Shown here one piece after another: positions 1 through 8,528 of a stretch of DNA of 64,000 nucleotides. Source of the stretch: VAXT01 sp035318925 (GTDB lineage: Bacteria; Actinomycetota; Thermoleophilia; Gaiellales; Gaiellaceae). The translations under genes were made by a program, and so were the position numbers. The first letter of the stretch is position 1; every line of letters starts with the position of its first letter. Below the pieces are notes generated by a model. The model ran no database searches and was not told where the DNA came from. It worked only from the letters and a program-made list of their open reading frames with translations. Where the stretch lies: contig DATHDS010000030.1 in NCBI GenBank assembly GCA_035318925.1, forward strand, positions 62,001-126,000, read 5' to 3'.

Positions 1-726
1 CTCGGCAATGAGCTGCTCGGCCCAGAGCCCGAACCCGCCGGGCGTGTCGTCGATGCAGATCTTGTCGCGGCCCTCGCTCCAGCCCTCGCCGAGCTGGAGC
101 CCGAAGGTGAAGCCCGGGTTCTCCTCGCCGAGCCGGCACCACTCGGACATCGCGTCGGCGCGCTCCAGCAGCATCTTGACGTCGAGGCCCAGCAGCGCGG
201 CCGGCACCATCCCGAACGGCGAGAGCACCGAGTAGCGCCCACCGATCGTCGGCTCTCCGTTGACGACGAAGGCGAAGTCGTGCTCGCGCCCGAAGTGCTC
301 GAGCTCGGTGCCTGGATCGGTGATCGCGCCGAACGTGCCCTGGCCGCGCTCGAGGAAGTAGTCGAGCTGAGAGCGCGTCTCGAGGGTCGTTCCCGATTTC
401 GAGGCGCCGACGAAGAGCGTCCGGTCGAGGTCGAGCTGCTCCTCGAGCCGCCGGATGGCAGTCGGATGCGTCGTGTCGAGCACGTGCAGACGAGTGATGC
501 CGAAGGTGCGGCGAATGACCTCGGGGCCGAGGCTCGAGCCACCCATGCCGAGCAGGACGACGTCGTCGAAGTCGCGCGTCAGCCCATCGAGCTCGTCGAG
601 GCGCTCGAGCATGCGCCCGGGCTCGTCGAGCCAACCGAGCCAGTGCGCCTCGTCGCGACCGGTCCAGACGGTCGGGTCGCGGGCCCAGATCCGGTCGACC
701 AGCTCGACGGCTTCCAGCGAGCTCAC
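1..726 (-). CDS. pgi: Glucose-6-phosphate isomerase, 3' end cut by window edge
   Basis: Interconverts glucose 6-phosphate and fructose 6-phosphate in the cytoplasm. The 242 codons present carry the SIS-type sugar-phosphate loops: MGGSSLGPEV (about 61-70), GASKSGTTLET (about 108-117) and the PGI signature GGRYSVLSPFG (about 162-172), then GLWAEQLIAE at the edge, which in the family precedes STGK. The C-terminal part lies outside the window. The GTG start at 726 overlaps the TGA of the upstream hydrolase by four bases, so translation is probably coupled. It is the last visible gene of the rpiB-tal-hydrolase-pgi operon, matching the common tal/pgi neighbourhood or fusion in bacteria. Identification is secure; the missing end is only a window effect. 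Confidence 0.95.
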   Translation of the reverse strand, partial: MSSLEAVELVDRIWARDPTVWTGRDEAHWLGWLDEPGRMLERLDELDGLTRDFDDVVLLGMGGSSLGPEVIRRTFGITRLHVLDTTHPTAIRRLEEQLDLDRTLFVGASKSGTTLETRSQLDYFLERGQGTFGAITDPGTELEHFGREHDFAFVVNGEPTIGGRYSVLSPFGMVPAALLGLDVKMLLERADAMSEWCRLGEENPGFTFGLQLGEGWSEGRDKICIDDTPGGFGLWAEQLIAE

Positions 727-1514
727 GACAGGAACTCCAGCACGAGCCGGTCGAACTCGTCCGGACGCTCGAGGCTCGGGATGTGCGCGGTCGCGGGGAT
801 GGATGCCCGGCGCGCATGCGGAAGCGCAGCTGCCAGCCGATCGGCGATCGTGTGGATGTCGGGGCGGTCCTCCTCGCCGACGACGATCAGCGTCGGGGCA
901 CGAATCTCCGTCAGGCGCTCGGCGAGGTCCGGAACGAGCGGCTCTTCCTCGGCTGCGTCCCCGACCGGGAGCTGCAGCTCGAAGGCGCGCCGTTGCATCA
1001 CGGCGACCTGCTCCCGCACGCCCGCGTCGACGTCCGAGGGGCTACGGCCTGGGCCATCGACCCACATCCGCAGGTTCAACTCGACCGCGGCCTCGACGTC
1101 GCCGCGCTCAAGCGCCGCTTGCTCCTCGGCCCAGCCGGCCTGAGTCTCCTCGGTCCAGTCATGGCCGGGCAGACCGGCGCCGACGAGCACCAACGCGGAG
1201 ACGAGCTCCGGCCGGGCAACGGCGACCTCGAGCGCAACCCGGCCACCCAGCGAGACGCCGACGAGCGCGGCGGGGCCGAGAGCCAGCCGCTCCAACAGCC
1301 CGACCAGGTCTCGCGCGTTCGAGAACGACCCCGGCGTAATCGGCGTCTCGCCGAAGCCGCGCATGTCGTAGCGCACCGTCCGATGCGTCGGCGGAAAGCT
1401 CGTCCACTGGGGCTCCCACATGCGGCTGTCGGCGATGCCCTCGTGGATCAGGACGACCGGTGGGCCTTCGCCCGCGACCTCGTAGTGCAGCTCGGCCTGC
1501 GCGGTCTCGGTCAC
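723..1514 (-). CDS. Alpha/beta-fold hydrolase
   Basis: A 263-residue alpha/beta hydrolase of unknown substrate. The nucleophile elbow is GVSLGG (Ser about 88), the acid is in VGEEDRPD (about 213-219), and the catalytic His is in TAHIPSLERPDEF (about 244). An HEG oxyanion-type motif follows the first strand (VVLIHEG). There is no signal peptide, so it is cytoplasmic. The GTG start at 1514 overlaps the transaldolase stop, and its own stop overlaps the pgi start, so it sits tightly inside the pentose-phosphate operon. The family includes haloperoxidase-like, 3-oxoadipate enol-lactonase-like and lipase-like members. A lactonase role (for example 6-phosphogluconolactone) would suit the context but nothing in the sequence proves it. 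Confidence 0.85.
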   Translation of the reverse strand: MTETAQAELHYEVAGEGPPVVLIHEGIADSRMWEPQWTSFPPTHRTVRYDMRGFGETPITPGSFSNARDLVGLLERLALGPAALVGVSLGGRVALEVAVARPELVSALVLVGAGLPGHDWTEETQAGWAEEQAALERGDVEAAVELNLRMWVDGPGRSPSDVDAGVREQVAVMQRRAFELQLPVGDAAEEEPLVPDLAERLTEIRAPTLIVVGEEDRPDIHTIADRLAAALPHARRASIPATAHIPSLERPDEFDRLVLEFLS

Positions 1515-2614
1515 GCCGGCGCTAGCTGCCCGCGCTTGGACTCGATGCCCTCGAGCAGCTCGGTGAACGAGTCGATGAACTTCTGGACGCCTTCTCGCTC
1601 GAGCGTGTCGGAGACGTCGTCGTAGTCCACGCCCGCCTCGGCGAGCTGCTCGAAGAGGCGATGCGCCTCGTCGAGGTCGGCCTCCAGCGCGAGCGCGACC
1701 TCGCCGTGATCCTGGAACGCGTCGATCGTCTCCTTCGGCATCGTGTTCACGGTCTCGGGGCCGATCAGGTCCTCGACGTACATCACGTCCCGGTACTCCG
1801 GGTTCTTCGTCGAGGTCGAGGCCCAGAGGCAGCGCTGCTTGCTCGCGCCCTTCGCGGCGAGGGGCTCCCAGCGCTCGCCCGAGAAGGTCTGCTTGTAGTT
1901 CTGGTAGGCGAGCTTCGCGTTTGCGATCGCGAGCTTGCCCTTCAGCTCCGGGTGCCCGACCTCGTCGAGCCGCCGGTCCGCCTCGGTATCCACGCGCGAG
2001 ACGAAGAAGCTCGCGACCGACGCGACGATCGACGGATCGCCGCCGGCCTCGACGAGCCGCTCGAGCCCCCTGATGTACGCCTCGGCCACCTCCTGGTGGC
2101 GCTTCAGCGAGAAGATCAGCGTCACGTTGATGTTGCGGCCGCGCGAGATCATCTCCTCGATCGCGGGCAGGCCCGGCTGCGTCGCGGGAATCTTCACGTG
2201 CAGATTCGGGCGGTCGATCCAGTCGTGGAAGCGGACCGCCTCGTCGATCGTCGCCCCGGTCTCGTAGCCGAAGTTCGGATCGACCTCGAACGAGACGTAC
2301 CCGTCCGTCCCGCCGGTCGCGTCCCAGACCGGGCGGAAGAGGTCGCACGCGTCCTTGATGTCCTCCACGGCGAGCTGGAGGAAGATCTCCTTCGTCTCGT
2401 CGTGCTCCTTGACGACCTCGCGCAGCTGGTCGTCGTACCACTCGCCTTCCGCCATCGCCTTCTGGAAGATGGTCGGGTTCGACGTGACGCCGACAACCGC
2501 GTCCTCGCTCATCATCCGGGCCAGCTCGCCGTCCTTGAGCCAGCCGCGCGAGAGCGAGTCGATCCAGACGGACTGACCCAGCTCCGAGAGCTGATGGAGC
2601 CTTGAATTACCCAT
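1511..2614 (-). CDS. tal: Transaldolase
   Basis: Transfers a dihydroxyacetone unit from sedoheptulose 7-phosphate to glyceraldehyde 3-phosphate in the non-oxidative pentose phosphate pathway. The 367-residue length matches actinobacterial transaldolases of about 370. The N-terminal GVTSNPTIF (about 42-50) and the Schiff-base lysine in HVKIPATQPG (Lys about 141) are both present. The ATG at 2614 was chosen because it begins MGNSRLHQLSELGQSVW, the usual N-terminus; longer readings run into rpiB. It overlaps the rpiB stop by eight bases and the hydrolase start by four. Confidence 0.95.
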   Translation of the reverse strand: MGNSRLHQLSELGQSVWIDSLSRGWLKDGELARMMSEDAVVGVTSNPTIFQKAMAEGEWYDDQLREVVKEHDETKEIFLQLAVEDIKDACDLFRPVWDATGGTDGYVSFEVDPNFGYETGATIDEAVRFHDWIDRPNLHVKIPATQPGLPAIEEMISRGRNINVTLIFSLKRHQEVAEAYIRGLERLVEAGGDPSIVASVASFFVSRVDTEADRRLDEVGHPELKGKLAIANAKLAYQNYKQTFSGERWEPLAAKGASKQRCLWASTSTKNPEYRDVMYVEDLIGPETVNTMPKETIDAFQDHGEVALALEADLDEAHRLFEQLAEAGVDYDDVSDTLEREGVQKFIDSFTELLEGIESKRGQLAPA

Positions 2615-3059
2615 GTGTCCTCTCCAATGCTTCGATTTTCTCCAGCCTACGTACGTATCGTTCGCCGCCGTCAAATCGCGCGCCCAGAAAGGCGCGGATG
2701 AGCTCCCCGGCAAGCTCGGCGCCGACCACCTCGGAGCCGATGCAGAGCACGTTCATGTCGTCGTGCTCGACGCCCTGGTGGGCCGAGTAGGTGTCGTGGC
2801 AGATGGCTGCGCGGATACCGTCGACCTTGCAGGCCGCTATCGACGCGCCAACGCCCGAGCCGCAGACGAGGACGCCGCGCTCGGCTGCGCCGGCCTTGAT
2901 CGCCTCGCCAATATCCTGGGCCTTGTCGGGGTAGTCGATCTTCGGCTCGGGCGCGTCCGTGCCGAGGTCGACGGGTTCGTGACCTGCGCGAACGATCTCC
3001 TCGAGGACTCGCTCCCGGAGCTTGACGCCGCGATGGTCGAAGGCAGCGGCGATCTTCAT
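2607..3059 (-). CDS. rpiB: Ribose-5-phosphate isomerase B
   Basis: Interconverts ribose 5-phosphate and ribulose 5-phosphate (RpiB/LacAB family). The 150 residues begin MKIAAAFDHRG, with the family D-H pair, and carry the active-site cysteine in VLVCGSGVGASIAACKV (Cys about 66). GIRAAICHDTYSAHQG and HDDMNVLCIGSEVVG follow as expected. It is the first gene of the minus-strand operon. Its ATG lies only 36 bases from the divergent transketolase start, so the two promoters must overlap or run into the coding regions. Confidence 0.95.
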   Translation of the reverse strand: MKIAAAFDHRGVKLRERVLEEIVRAGHEPVDLGTDAPEPKIDYPDKAQDIGEAIKAGAAERGVLVCGSGVGASIAACKVDGIRAAICHDTYSAHQGVEHDDMNVLCIGSEVVGAELAGELIRAFLGARFDGGERYVRRLEKIEALERTHG

Positions 3060-3078
3060 GGCCCGACTCCCTCCACAA

Positions 3079-3094
3079 CCGTTAGGTTAAACGG
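3079..3094. promoter_or_regulatory. Small inverted repeat between divergent rpiB and tkt starts
   Basis: CCGTT, six bases, AACGG lies in the 36-base divergent spacer. Position and symmetry would suit an operator shared by both operons, but the arms are short and chance is not excluded. Confidence 0.25.
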
Positions 3095-3095
3095 A

Positions 3096-4952
3096 ATGAG
3101 CGACTCAGATCTCTGGCGCGAGCTAGGCCAGCAGCTGCGCGTCGACTCGATCCGGGCGGCTGCCGTGCCGAATTCCGGCCACCCGACCTCGTCGATGTCG
3201 GCCGCGGACCTGATGGCGGTGCTGTTCGCGAAGTATTTCCACTACGACTTCGCCCACCCCGAGGACCCGCGAAACGACCATCTGGTCTTCTCGAAAGGCC
3301 ATGCGTCGCCGCTCTTCTATGCCCTCTACAAGGCGGCCGGAGCCATCAGCGACGAGGAGCTCCTCACCTTCCGAAAGTTCGGCAGCAAGCTCGAAGGGCA
3401 TCCGGTTCCGGTCTTCCCGTGGGTCGACGTCGCGACCGGGTCGCTCGGGCAGGGCCTTCCCTTCTGCGTCGGCATCGCGCTCGCCGGCCAGCGGCTCGAC
3501 CAGCTCCCGTACCGGGTCTGGGCGCTGTGCGGCGACAGCGAGATGGCCGAGGGCTCGATGTGGGAGGCCTTCGAGCACGGCGCCTACGAGCAGCTCGACA
3601 ACCTGACGGCGATCATCGACGTCAACCGCCTCGGCCAGCGCGGCGAGACGATGCACGGCTGGGACCTCGACTCCTACGCAAAGCGGGCCGAGGCCTTCGG
3701 CTGGCATGCGATCGAGATCGACGGCCACGACGTCGAGGCGATCGACGCGGCCTACGCCGAGGCGATCGGGACGAAGGGGCAGCCGACCGTGATCGTCGCG
3801 AAGACGATCAAGGGCAAGGGCGTCAAGGCGGTCGAGAACAAGGAGGGCTGGCACGGAAAGGCGCTCGACGATCCCGAGGCCGCGATCGAGGAGCTCGGCG
3901 GAATCCGCAACATCGTGGTCGACGTGGCGAAACCGGACTTCGAGGGCGAGCCACACGTCTTCGAGACGGGCCCGCTCGAGCTACCGACCTACGAGCTGGG
4001 CGAAGAGGTCGCGACGCGCAAGGCGTACGGGGACGCGCTGAAGGCGCTCGGCGACGGCCGCGGCGACGTGGTGGCGCTCGACGGGGAGGTCTCGAACTCG
4101 ACCTTTGCCGAGATCTTCGCCAAGGCCCACCCGGAGCGCTATTTCGAGATGTTCATCGCCGAGCAGCAGTTGGTTGCCGCCGCGGTCGGGCTCCAGGTGC
4201 GCAACTGGAAGCCGTTCGCCTCGACCTTCGCAGCGTTCTTCACCCGCGCCTACGACTTCGTGCGCATGGCCGCCGTCAGCCGCGCGAACATCAAGCTCAG
4301 CGGTTCGCACGCCGGCGTCTCGATCGGCGAGGACGGGCCGTCGCAGATGGCGCTCGAGGATCTGGCCGCCTTCCGCGCGGTCCACAGCTCGACGGTCCTA
4401 TACCCCTCGGACGCGAACCAGACGGCCAAGCTCGTGGAGACGATGGCCGACCTCGACGGGATCGCGTACATGCGCACGACGCGCGCCGCGACCCCGGTCA
4501 TCTATGGGCCCGACGAGGACTTCCCGGTCGGCGGCAGCAAGGTCGTCCGCTCCTCGGACGACGACGACGTGACGATCGTCGGCGCCGGCATCACGCTGCA
4601 CGAAGCGCTGAAGGCGGCAGACGAGCTCGCGAAGGCCGGCGTCAATGCGCGCGTGATCGACCTCTACTCCGTGAAGCCGGTCGACGTCGAGACGCTGCGG
4701 ACGGCGGCCGAAGTCACCAGCGGGCGTTTCGTGACCGCCGAGGACCACTGGCCTGAAGGAGGGCTCTGCGAGGCCGTGCTCTCGGCGTTCGCCGACGCGG
4801 AGGAGCGGCCACGCGTGATCCAGCTCGCCGTGCGCGAGATGCCGACCTCGGGGAAGCCGGCCGAGCTCCTGGCAGCCGCCGGCATCGACGCCGAGCACAT
4901 CGCAGCTGCGGCCCGGCGCCTCGTCGAGGCCACGGCCGGCGCGGCGGTCTAG
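3096..4952 (+). CDS. tkt: Transketolase, short form (about 618 residues)
   Basis: Thiamine-diphosphate enzyme moving two-carbon ketol units between sugar phosphates. The N-terminal domain has SGHPTSSMS (about 27-35), the KGHASPLFYA histidine motif (about 67-76) and a ThDP/metal loop GDSEMAEG (about 146-153) in which the usual GDG is GDS. The Pyr domain keeps the activating glutamate (MFIAEQQLV) and the C-terminal transketolase domain is complete. It is shorter than, and clearly different from, the second transketolase next door; it resembles the animal/archaeal-like lineage. The ATG at 3096 fits the N-terminus MSDSDLWREL. Its TAG stop overlaps the stop of the convergent transketolase in a CTAG palindrome. 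Confidence 0.93.
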   Translation: MSDSDLWRELGQQLRVDSIRAAAVPNSGHPTSSMSAADLMAVLFAKYFHYDFAHPEDPRNDHLVFSKGHASPLFYALYKAAGAISDEELLTFRKFGSKLEGHPVPVFPWVDVATGSLGQGLPFCVGIALAGQRLDQLPYRVWALCGDSEMAEGSMWEAFEHGAYEQLDNLTAIIDVNRLGQRGETMHGWDLDSYAKRAEAFGWHAIEIDGHDVEAIDAAYAEAIGTKGQPTVIVAKTIKGKGVKAVENKEGWHGKALDDPEAAIEELGGIRNIVVDVAKPDFEGEPHVFETGPLELPTYELGEEVATRKAYGDALKALGDGRGDVVALDGEVSNSTFAEIFAKAHPERYFEMFIAEQQLVAAAVGLQVRNWKPFASTFAAFFTRAYDFVRMAAVSRANIKLSGSHAGVSIGEDGPSQMALEDLAAFRAVHSSTVLYPSDANQTAKLVETMADLDGIAYMRTTRAATPVIYGPDEDFPVGGSKVVRSSDDDDVTIVGAGITLHEALKAADELAKAGVNARVIDLYSVKPVDVETLRTAAEVTSGRFVTAEDHWPEGGLCEAVLSAFADAEERPRVIQLAVREMPTSGKPAELLAAAGIDAEHIAAAARRLVEATAGAAV

Positions 4953-7018
4953 GAACCCAGGACCGCAGCCGACTCGAGCTGGGCCTTCGCGGCTGCGACG
5001 AGCGCATCGGGAGTGAAGCCGAACTTCGTCTGGAGGTCCTTGAGCGGGGCCGAGGCGCCGAACGTCGTCATGCCCACCGCCTGGCCCGACAAGCCAACGT
5101 AGCGCTCCCAGCCGAAGGTCGACGCCTGTTCGACTGCAACGCGCGCTGTCACTTGTGGCGGCAGCACTTGATTGCGGTACTCGGCCGGTTGGCGCTCATA
5201 GAGCTCCCAGGACGGCATGCTCACGACCCGGGCGCCGACACCTTCCGCCACGAGCTGCTCGTAGGCGCCGACCGCCAGGCCGACCTCCGTGCCGGTCGCG
5301 ATGAGAACGACCTCCGGCTCGCCGCCGTTCGCATCTCCGAGCACGTAGGCACCCCGGCGCAAGCCCTCGGCGGACGCGTACTTCGTCCGATCGAGAGTCG
5401 GCATGTTTTGCCGGGAGAGGACAAGCGCGACCGGATCGTGCTGCGTCTCCATGATCAGACGCCAGGCCTCCGCGACCTCGTTCGCGTCACCAGGACGGAG
5501 CGTGATCAGCCCCGGCATGGCGCGCAGCGAGGCCAGTTGCTCGATTGGCTGGTGCGTCGGGCCATCCTCGCCGACGCCAATCGAGTCGTGGGTGAAGATG
5601 TAGATCGCCGGGATCTCCATGATCGCGGCGAGGCGAATCGGCGAGCGCCCGTAGTCCGAGAAGATGAGAAAGCCGGAGCCGAACGGCCGGATCTTCGAGA
5701 GCGAGAGCCCGTTCACGATCGCGCCCATGGCGTGCTCACGAACACCGAGATGAAGGTTCCGTCCGCTCCGGTCCTCCGCTGAAAAATCGCCGGCGCCGTC
5801 GAAGGTGAGCCGCGTCTTCGTCGACGGCGCGAGGTCGGCGGCGCCCCCGATCAGCCAGGGGACCTTCGGTGCGATCGCATTCAGCACCTGAGCGGACGCG
5901 TCACGCCCGGCCACGCCCTTCTCGTCGACGGGGAACTCGGGCAGATCGCGATCCCAGCCGTCCGGGAGCTCGCGCCGCTGCATCCGGAGGAGGTGGTCGG
6001 CGAGCTCTGGGTACTCGCGCGCGTAGGCGTCGTAGAGCTCCATCCAGGCCCCGCGTGCCTCCTGGCCGCGCTTGCCGATGCCGGCGGCGAAGTGTTCGGG
6101 CACGCCGTCGGGAACGAGGAACTGGGCATCCTCGGGCCAGCCGTAGTTCCGCTTCGTGGCGCGGATCTCGTCCTCGCCGAGTGGCTCGCCGTGCGCCGCG
6201 CTCGTGTCCTGCTTCGAGGGTGCGCCGTAGCCGATGTGGCTGTCGACGACGATGAGCGTGGGCCGCTCGGGCTCCTTGCGGAAGGTCTCGAACGCCCGCG
6301 TAAGCATCTCGAGGTCGTTCGCGTCGCCGACGCGGGTGACGTTCCAGCCGTACGCGATGAAGCGCGTGGCGACGTCCTCCGAGAAGGCGAGAGACGTGTT
6401 GCCCTCGATCGTGATCTTGTTGTTGTCGTAGATCCAGCAGAGATTCGAGAGCTTGAGATGCCCGGCCAGTGAGGCGGCCTCGCTGGAGATCCCCTCCATC
6501 ATGCAGCCGTCGCCGCCGAGCGCGTAGACGTCGTAGTCGAAGAGTTCGTGCCCGGGCCGATTGAAGTACGCCGCCTGCCAGAGGCCGGCGATTGCCATCC
6601 CGACCGAGGTCGCAACCCCGGCACCGAGCGGGCCCGTCGTCGTCTCGATCCCCGAAGTCCACCGGTACTCGGGATGTCCCGGACACTTCGAGTCGAGCTG
6701 CCGGAAGCGCTTCAGGTCGTCGAGTGGGACCGTCAGCTCGCCGAGCGTCTCGTAGGCCGGATTGACCGCCTTGACGGCGCTCAGGTGGAGGAGGGCGTAG
6801 AGGAGCGTCGAGGCGTGCCCCATCGAGTGCACATACCGGTCGCGGTTCGGCCAGATCGGGTCGTCAGGGTCGAAGCGCAGAAACCGTTGCCAGAGGGTGT
6901 ACGCAACAGGGGCCATCGCCATCGGCGTGCCCGGGTGGCCCGAGCCTGCCGCCTGGACAGCGTCCATCGCGAGCGTCCTGATCGTGTTGACGCAGAGAGC
7001 GTCAAGGTCGGTGCTCAT
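4949..7018 (-). CDS. tkt: Transketolase, canonical bacterial form
   Basis: A 689-residue transketolase of the usual bacterial/plant type. Seen in order: GSGHPGTPMAMAPVAYTLW (about 27-45), SMGHASTLLYA, the ThDP motif GDGCMMEGISSEAASLAG ending in YDNNKITIEG, then the Pyr domain with REHAMGAIVNGLSL and the FSDYGR loop, and the C-terminal domain with ATGTEVGLAV. The ATG start at 7018 begins MSTDLDALCVNTIRTLAMDAVQ. It is convergent with the short transketolase; the stops overlap by four bases. Two dissimilar transketolases at one locus imply either specialised substrates or differential regulation. Confidence 0.96.
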   Translation of the reverse strand: MSTDLDALCVNTIRTLAMDAVQAAGSGHPGTPMAMAPVAYTLWQRFLRFDPDDPIWPNRDRYVHSMGHASTLLYALLHLSAVKAVNPAYETLGELTVPLDDLKRFRQLDSKCPGHPEYRWTSGIETTTGPLGAGVATSVGMAIAGLWQAAYFNRPGHELFDYDVYALGGDGCMMEGISSEAASLAGHLKLSNLCWIYDNNKITIEGNTSLAFSEDVATRFIAYGWNVTRVGDANDLEMLTRAFETFRKEPERPTLIVVDSHIGYGAPSKQDTSAAHGEPLGEDEIRATKRNYGWPEDAQFLVPDGVPEHFAAGIGKRGQEARGAWMELYDAYAREYPELADHLLRMQRRELPDGWDRDLPEFPVDEKGVAGRDASAQVLNAIAPKVPWLIGGAADLAPSTKTRLTFDGAGDFSAEDRSGRNLHLGVREHAMGAIVNGLSLSKIRPFGSGFLIFSDYGRSPIRLAAIMEIPAIYIFTHDSIGVGEDGPTHQPIEQLASLRAMPGLITLRPGDANEVAEAWRLIMETQHDPVALVLSRQNMPTLDRTKYASAEGLRRGAYVLGDANGGEPEVVLIATGTEVGLAVGAYEQLVAEGVGARVVSMPSWELYERQPAEYRNQVLPPQVTARVAVEQASTFGWERYVGLSGQAVGMTTFGASAPLKDLQTKFGFTPDALVAAAKAQLESAAVLGS

Positions 7019-7130
7019 AGCTCCAAAGCTTCACATAATCGGAGCCCGATGCGCGAGCCCCTGAGCTAAACCTTTCGGCTTCCGGCGCCGAAAACAAAGC
7101 GATGTCAACAGTCGAAGGCCGGAACGGCTG

Positions 7131-7820
7131 ATGGACGAGAAGCTCGCCGTCGCCCAGGCGATGAAATACGCACAGGAACTGCGGCAGCTCCACGCTTCCG
7201 AGCGTGACCAGCGCCGCATGCTCGAGGAAGCACTCGAGCGCCTCGAGACGTCGTACGCCACGACCGTGCGGGCACTGGCGGCCGCCGTCGAGCTGCGCGA
7301 CGACGAAACCGGAGGACACGCCCAGCGCGTGACGACCCTGGCGCTGGAGCTGACCCGGCGCGTCGATCCCGAGCTCGCCGCCGAGCCCCAGCTCGAGTAC
7401 GGATTCCTGCTCCATGACCTCGGCAAGATCGGGATCCCCGACGCGATCCTCCGCAAGCCGGGGCGGCTCGATCCGGACGAGCTCGAACAGATGCGATTTC
7501 ACTCGGTTCTCGGCGAGCGCGTCATCGAGCAGATCCCATATCTGTCCGGGCTGGCACGAGACGTCGTCGCCTGCCATCACGAGCGCTGGGACGGAACCGG
7601 CTATCCCGCCGGCCTTCGAGGGACGCAGATCCCGTCCGCCGCTCGAATCTTCGCCGTCGTCGACGCGTACGACGCGATGACGAACGACCGACCGTACCGA
7701 GACGCGATGCCTATCGAGGCCGCCCTCGACGAGCTCGAGAAGAACTCGGGCACCCAGTTCGACCCCTCGATCGTGACCGAGTTCGTCATGCTCGTGCGCA
7801 GCTTTCGTCGCGCCGCTTAG
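7131..7820 (+). CDS. HD-GYP domain protein, probable cyclic-di-GMP phosphodiesterase
   Basis: HD-GYP proteins usually hydrolyse cyclic di-GMP. Of 229 residues, about 1-45 form a coiled-coil-like helix and about 46-225 the HD-GYP domain. Ligands visible: H63 (GGHAQRV), HD95-96 and K99 (LLHDLGKIGIPD), H124, HH149-150 and the GTGYP motif (about 155-159), D179 (VVDAYDAMTNDRPYR). All key residues are kept, so activity is likely. No receiver domain is attached, so control may come from partner proteins. It opens a plus-strand run of signalling genes and is divergent from the transketolase. Confidence 0.92.
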   Translation: MDEKLAVAQAMKYAQELRQLHASERDQRRMLEEALERLETSYATTVRALAAAVELRDDETGGHAQRVTTLALELTRRVDPELAAEPQLEYGFLLHDLGKIGIPDAILRKPGRLDPDELEQMRFHSVLGERVIEQIPYLSGLARDVVACHHERWDGTGYPAGLRGTQIPSAARIFAVVDAYDAMTNDRPYRDAMPIEAALDELEKNSGTQFDPSIVTEFVMLVRSFRRAA

Positions 7821-7852
7821 ACTCCGCCGCGGGGGGCAACGTAGTCCGTCCC

Positions 7853-7870
7853 TGTTGCCAGGTGGCAACA
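7853..7870. promoter_or_regulatory. Perfect inverted repeat upstream of response regulator
   Basis: TGTTGCCAGGTGGCAACA is two perfect 8-base arms with a two-base spacer. It lies between the HD-GYP stop and the response regulator, about 55 bases before the first usable codon. No T-run follows, so an operator is likelier than a terminator. A further half-site-like GGCAAC occurs just upstream. Confidence 0.45.
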
Positions 7871-7925
7871 ATCCTCTTCGGGCGCACAAATCGATACCGA
7901 ATCTCCACCCGCGGCGGCAACTGAC

Positions 7926-8528
7926 CTGGGCGAGGTCTCCATCCTCGTCGTCGAGGACGACGCGATGGTGCGCGACTGGCTTCGCCTCGCACTCGAGGAC
8001 TCGGGCTACCGGGTCGTCGGCATCGCAAACACGGCGGCCGAGGCCATCGATCTCCTGGAACGCCGGCGGCCGTCGCTCCTCCTCGTCGACCAGCGGCTGC
8101 CGGACCTCGCCGGTACCGAGCTCATCCGCGAGCTGCGGCGTGAGAACATCCACGTGCCCGCTCTTCTGATGACGGCGAACGCCGAAGTCGGGTTCAACGA
8201 AGCCGCCCGGGACGCGGGCGCCCAGGGGACGGTCCTCAAGACCGGAAAGGCCGAGGAGCTTCTCTCATCGCTTGGGACGGTCGTCGCCGGACGGCCATCC
8301 TTCGACGCTCGGCATCCGAAACGTGAGCCGGGGCGGGGAGCGTTGAGCCCGAGGGAACGCGAGGTGCTCCGCCTCGTCGCGTCTGGATCGACCAACCGCG
8401 ATATCGCCAAGCAGCTCTCGATCGGAGACGAGACGGTGAAGACACTGCTGGCCCGAACATTCGCGAAGCTCGGCGCGCACCGGCGAGCGGAGGCGGTCTC
8501 CGAGGCCCACAGGCGCGGGCTGCTGTGA
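7926..8528 (+). CDS. Response regulator, receiver plus LuxR-type HTH
   Basis: A NarL/FixJ-type regulator: receiver about 1-120 (ILVVEDDAMVRDW acidic pocket, phospho-Asp in LLLVDQRLPD, Lys in VLKTGK), then a LuxR-type DNA-binding domain (LSPREREVLRLVASGSTNRDIAKQL...ETVKTLLARTFAKLGAHRR). The start is odd. The receiver needs codons upstream of the ATG at 7965, but between the in-frame TAG at 7842 and 7965 there is no ATG, GTG or TTG. CTG at 7926 is the best compromise, giving about 200 residues. Starting at 7965 would delete the first strand and the acidic pair. It overlaps the next gene by four bases. Confidence 0.8.
   Translation: MGEVSILVVEDDAMVRDWLRLALEDSGYRVVGIANTAAEAIDLLERRRPSLLLVDQRLPDLAGTELIRELRRENIHVPALLMTANAEVGFNEAARDAGAQGTVLKTGKAEELLSSLGTVVAGRPSFDARHPKREPGRGALSPREREVLRLVASGSTNRDIAKQLSIGDETVKTLLARTFAKLGAHRRAEAVSEAHRRGLL

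Noticed and set aside
723..2441. A 572-codon open frame on the minus strand
   Set aside because: Only its 3' part (723-1514) is a real protein; the rest is a shadow of transaldolase in another frame, high GC keeping it open.
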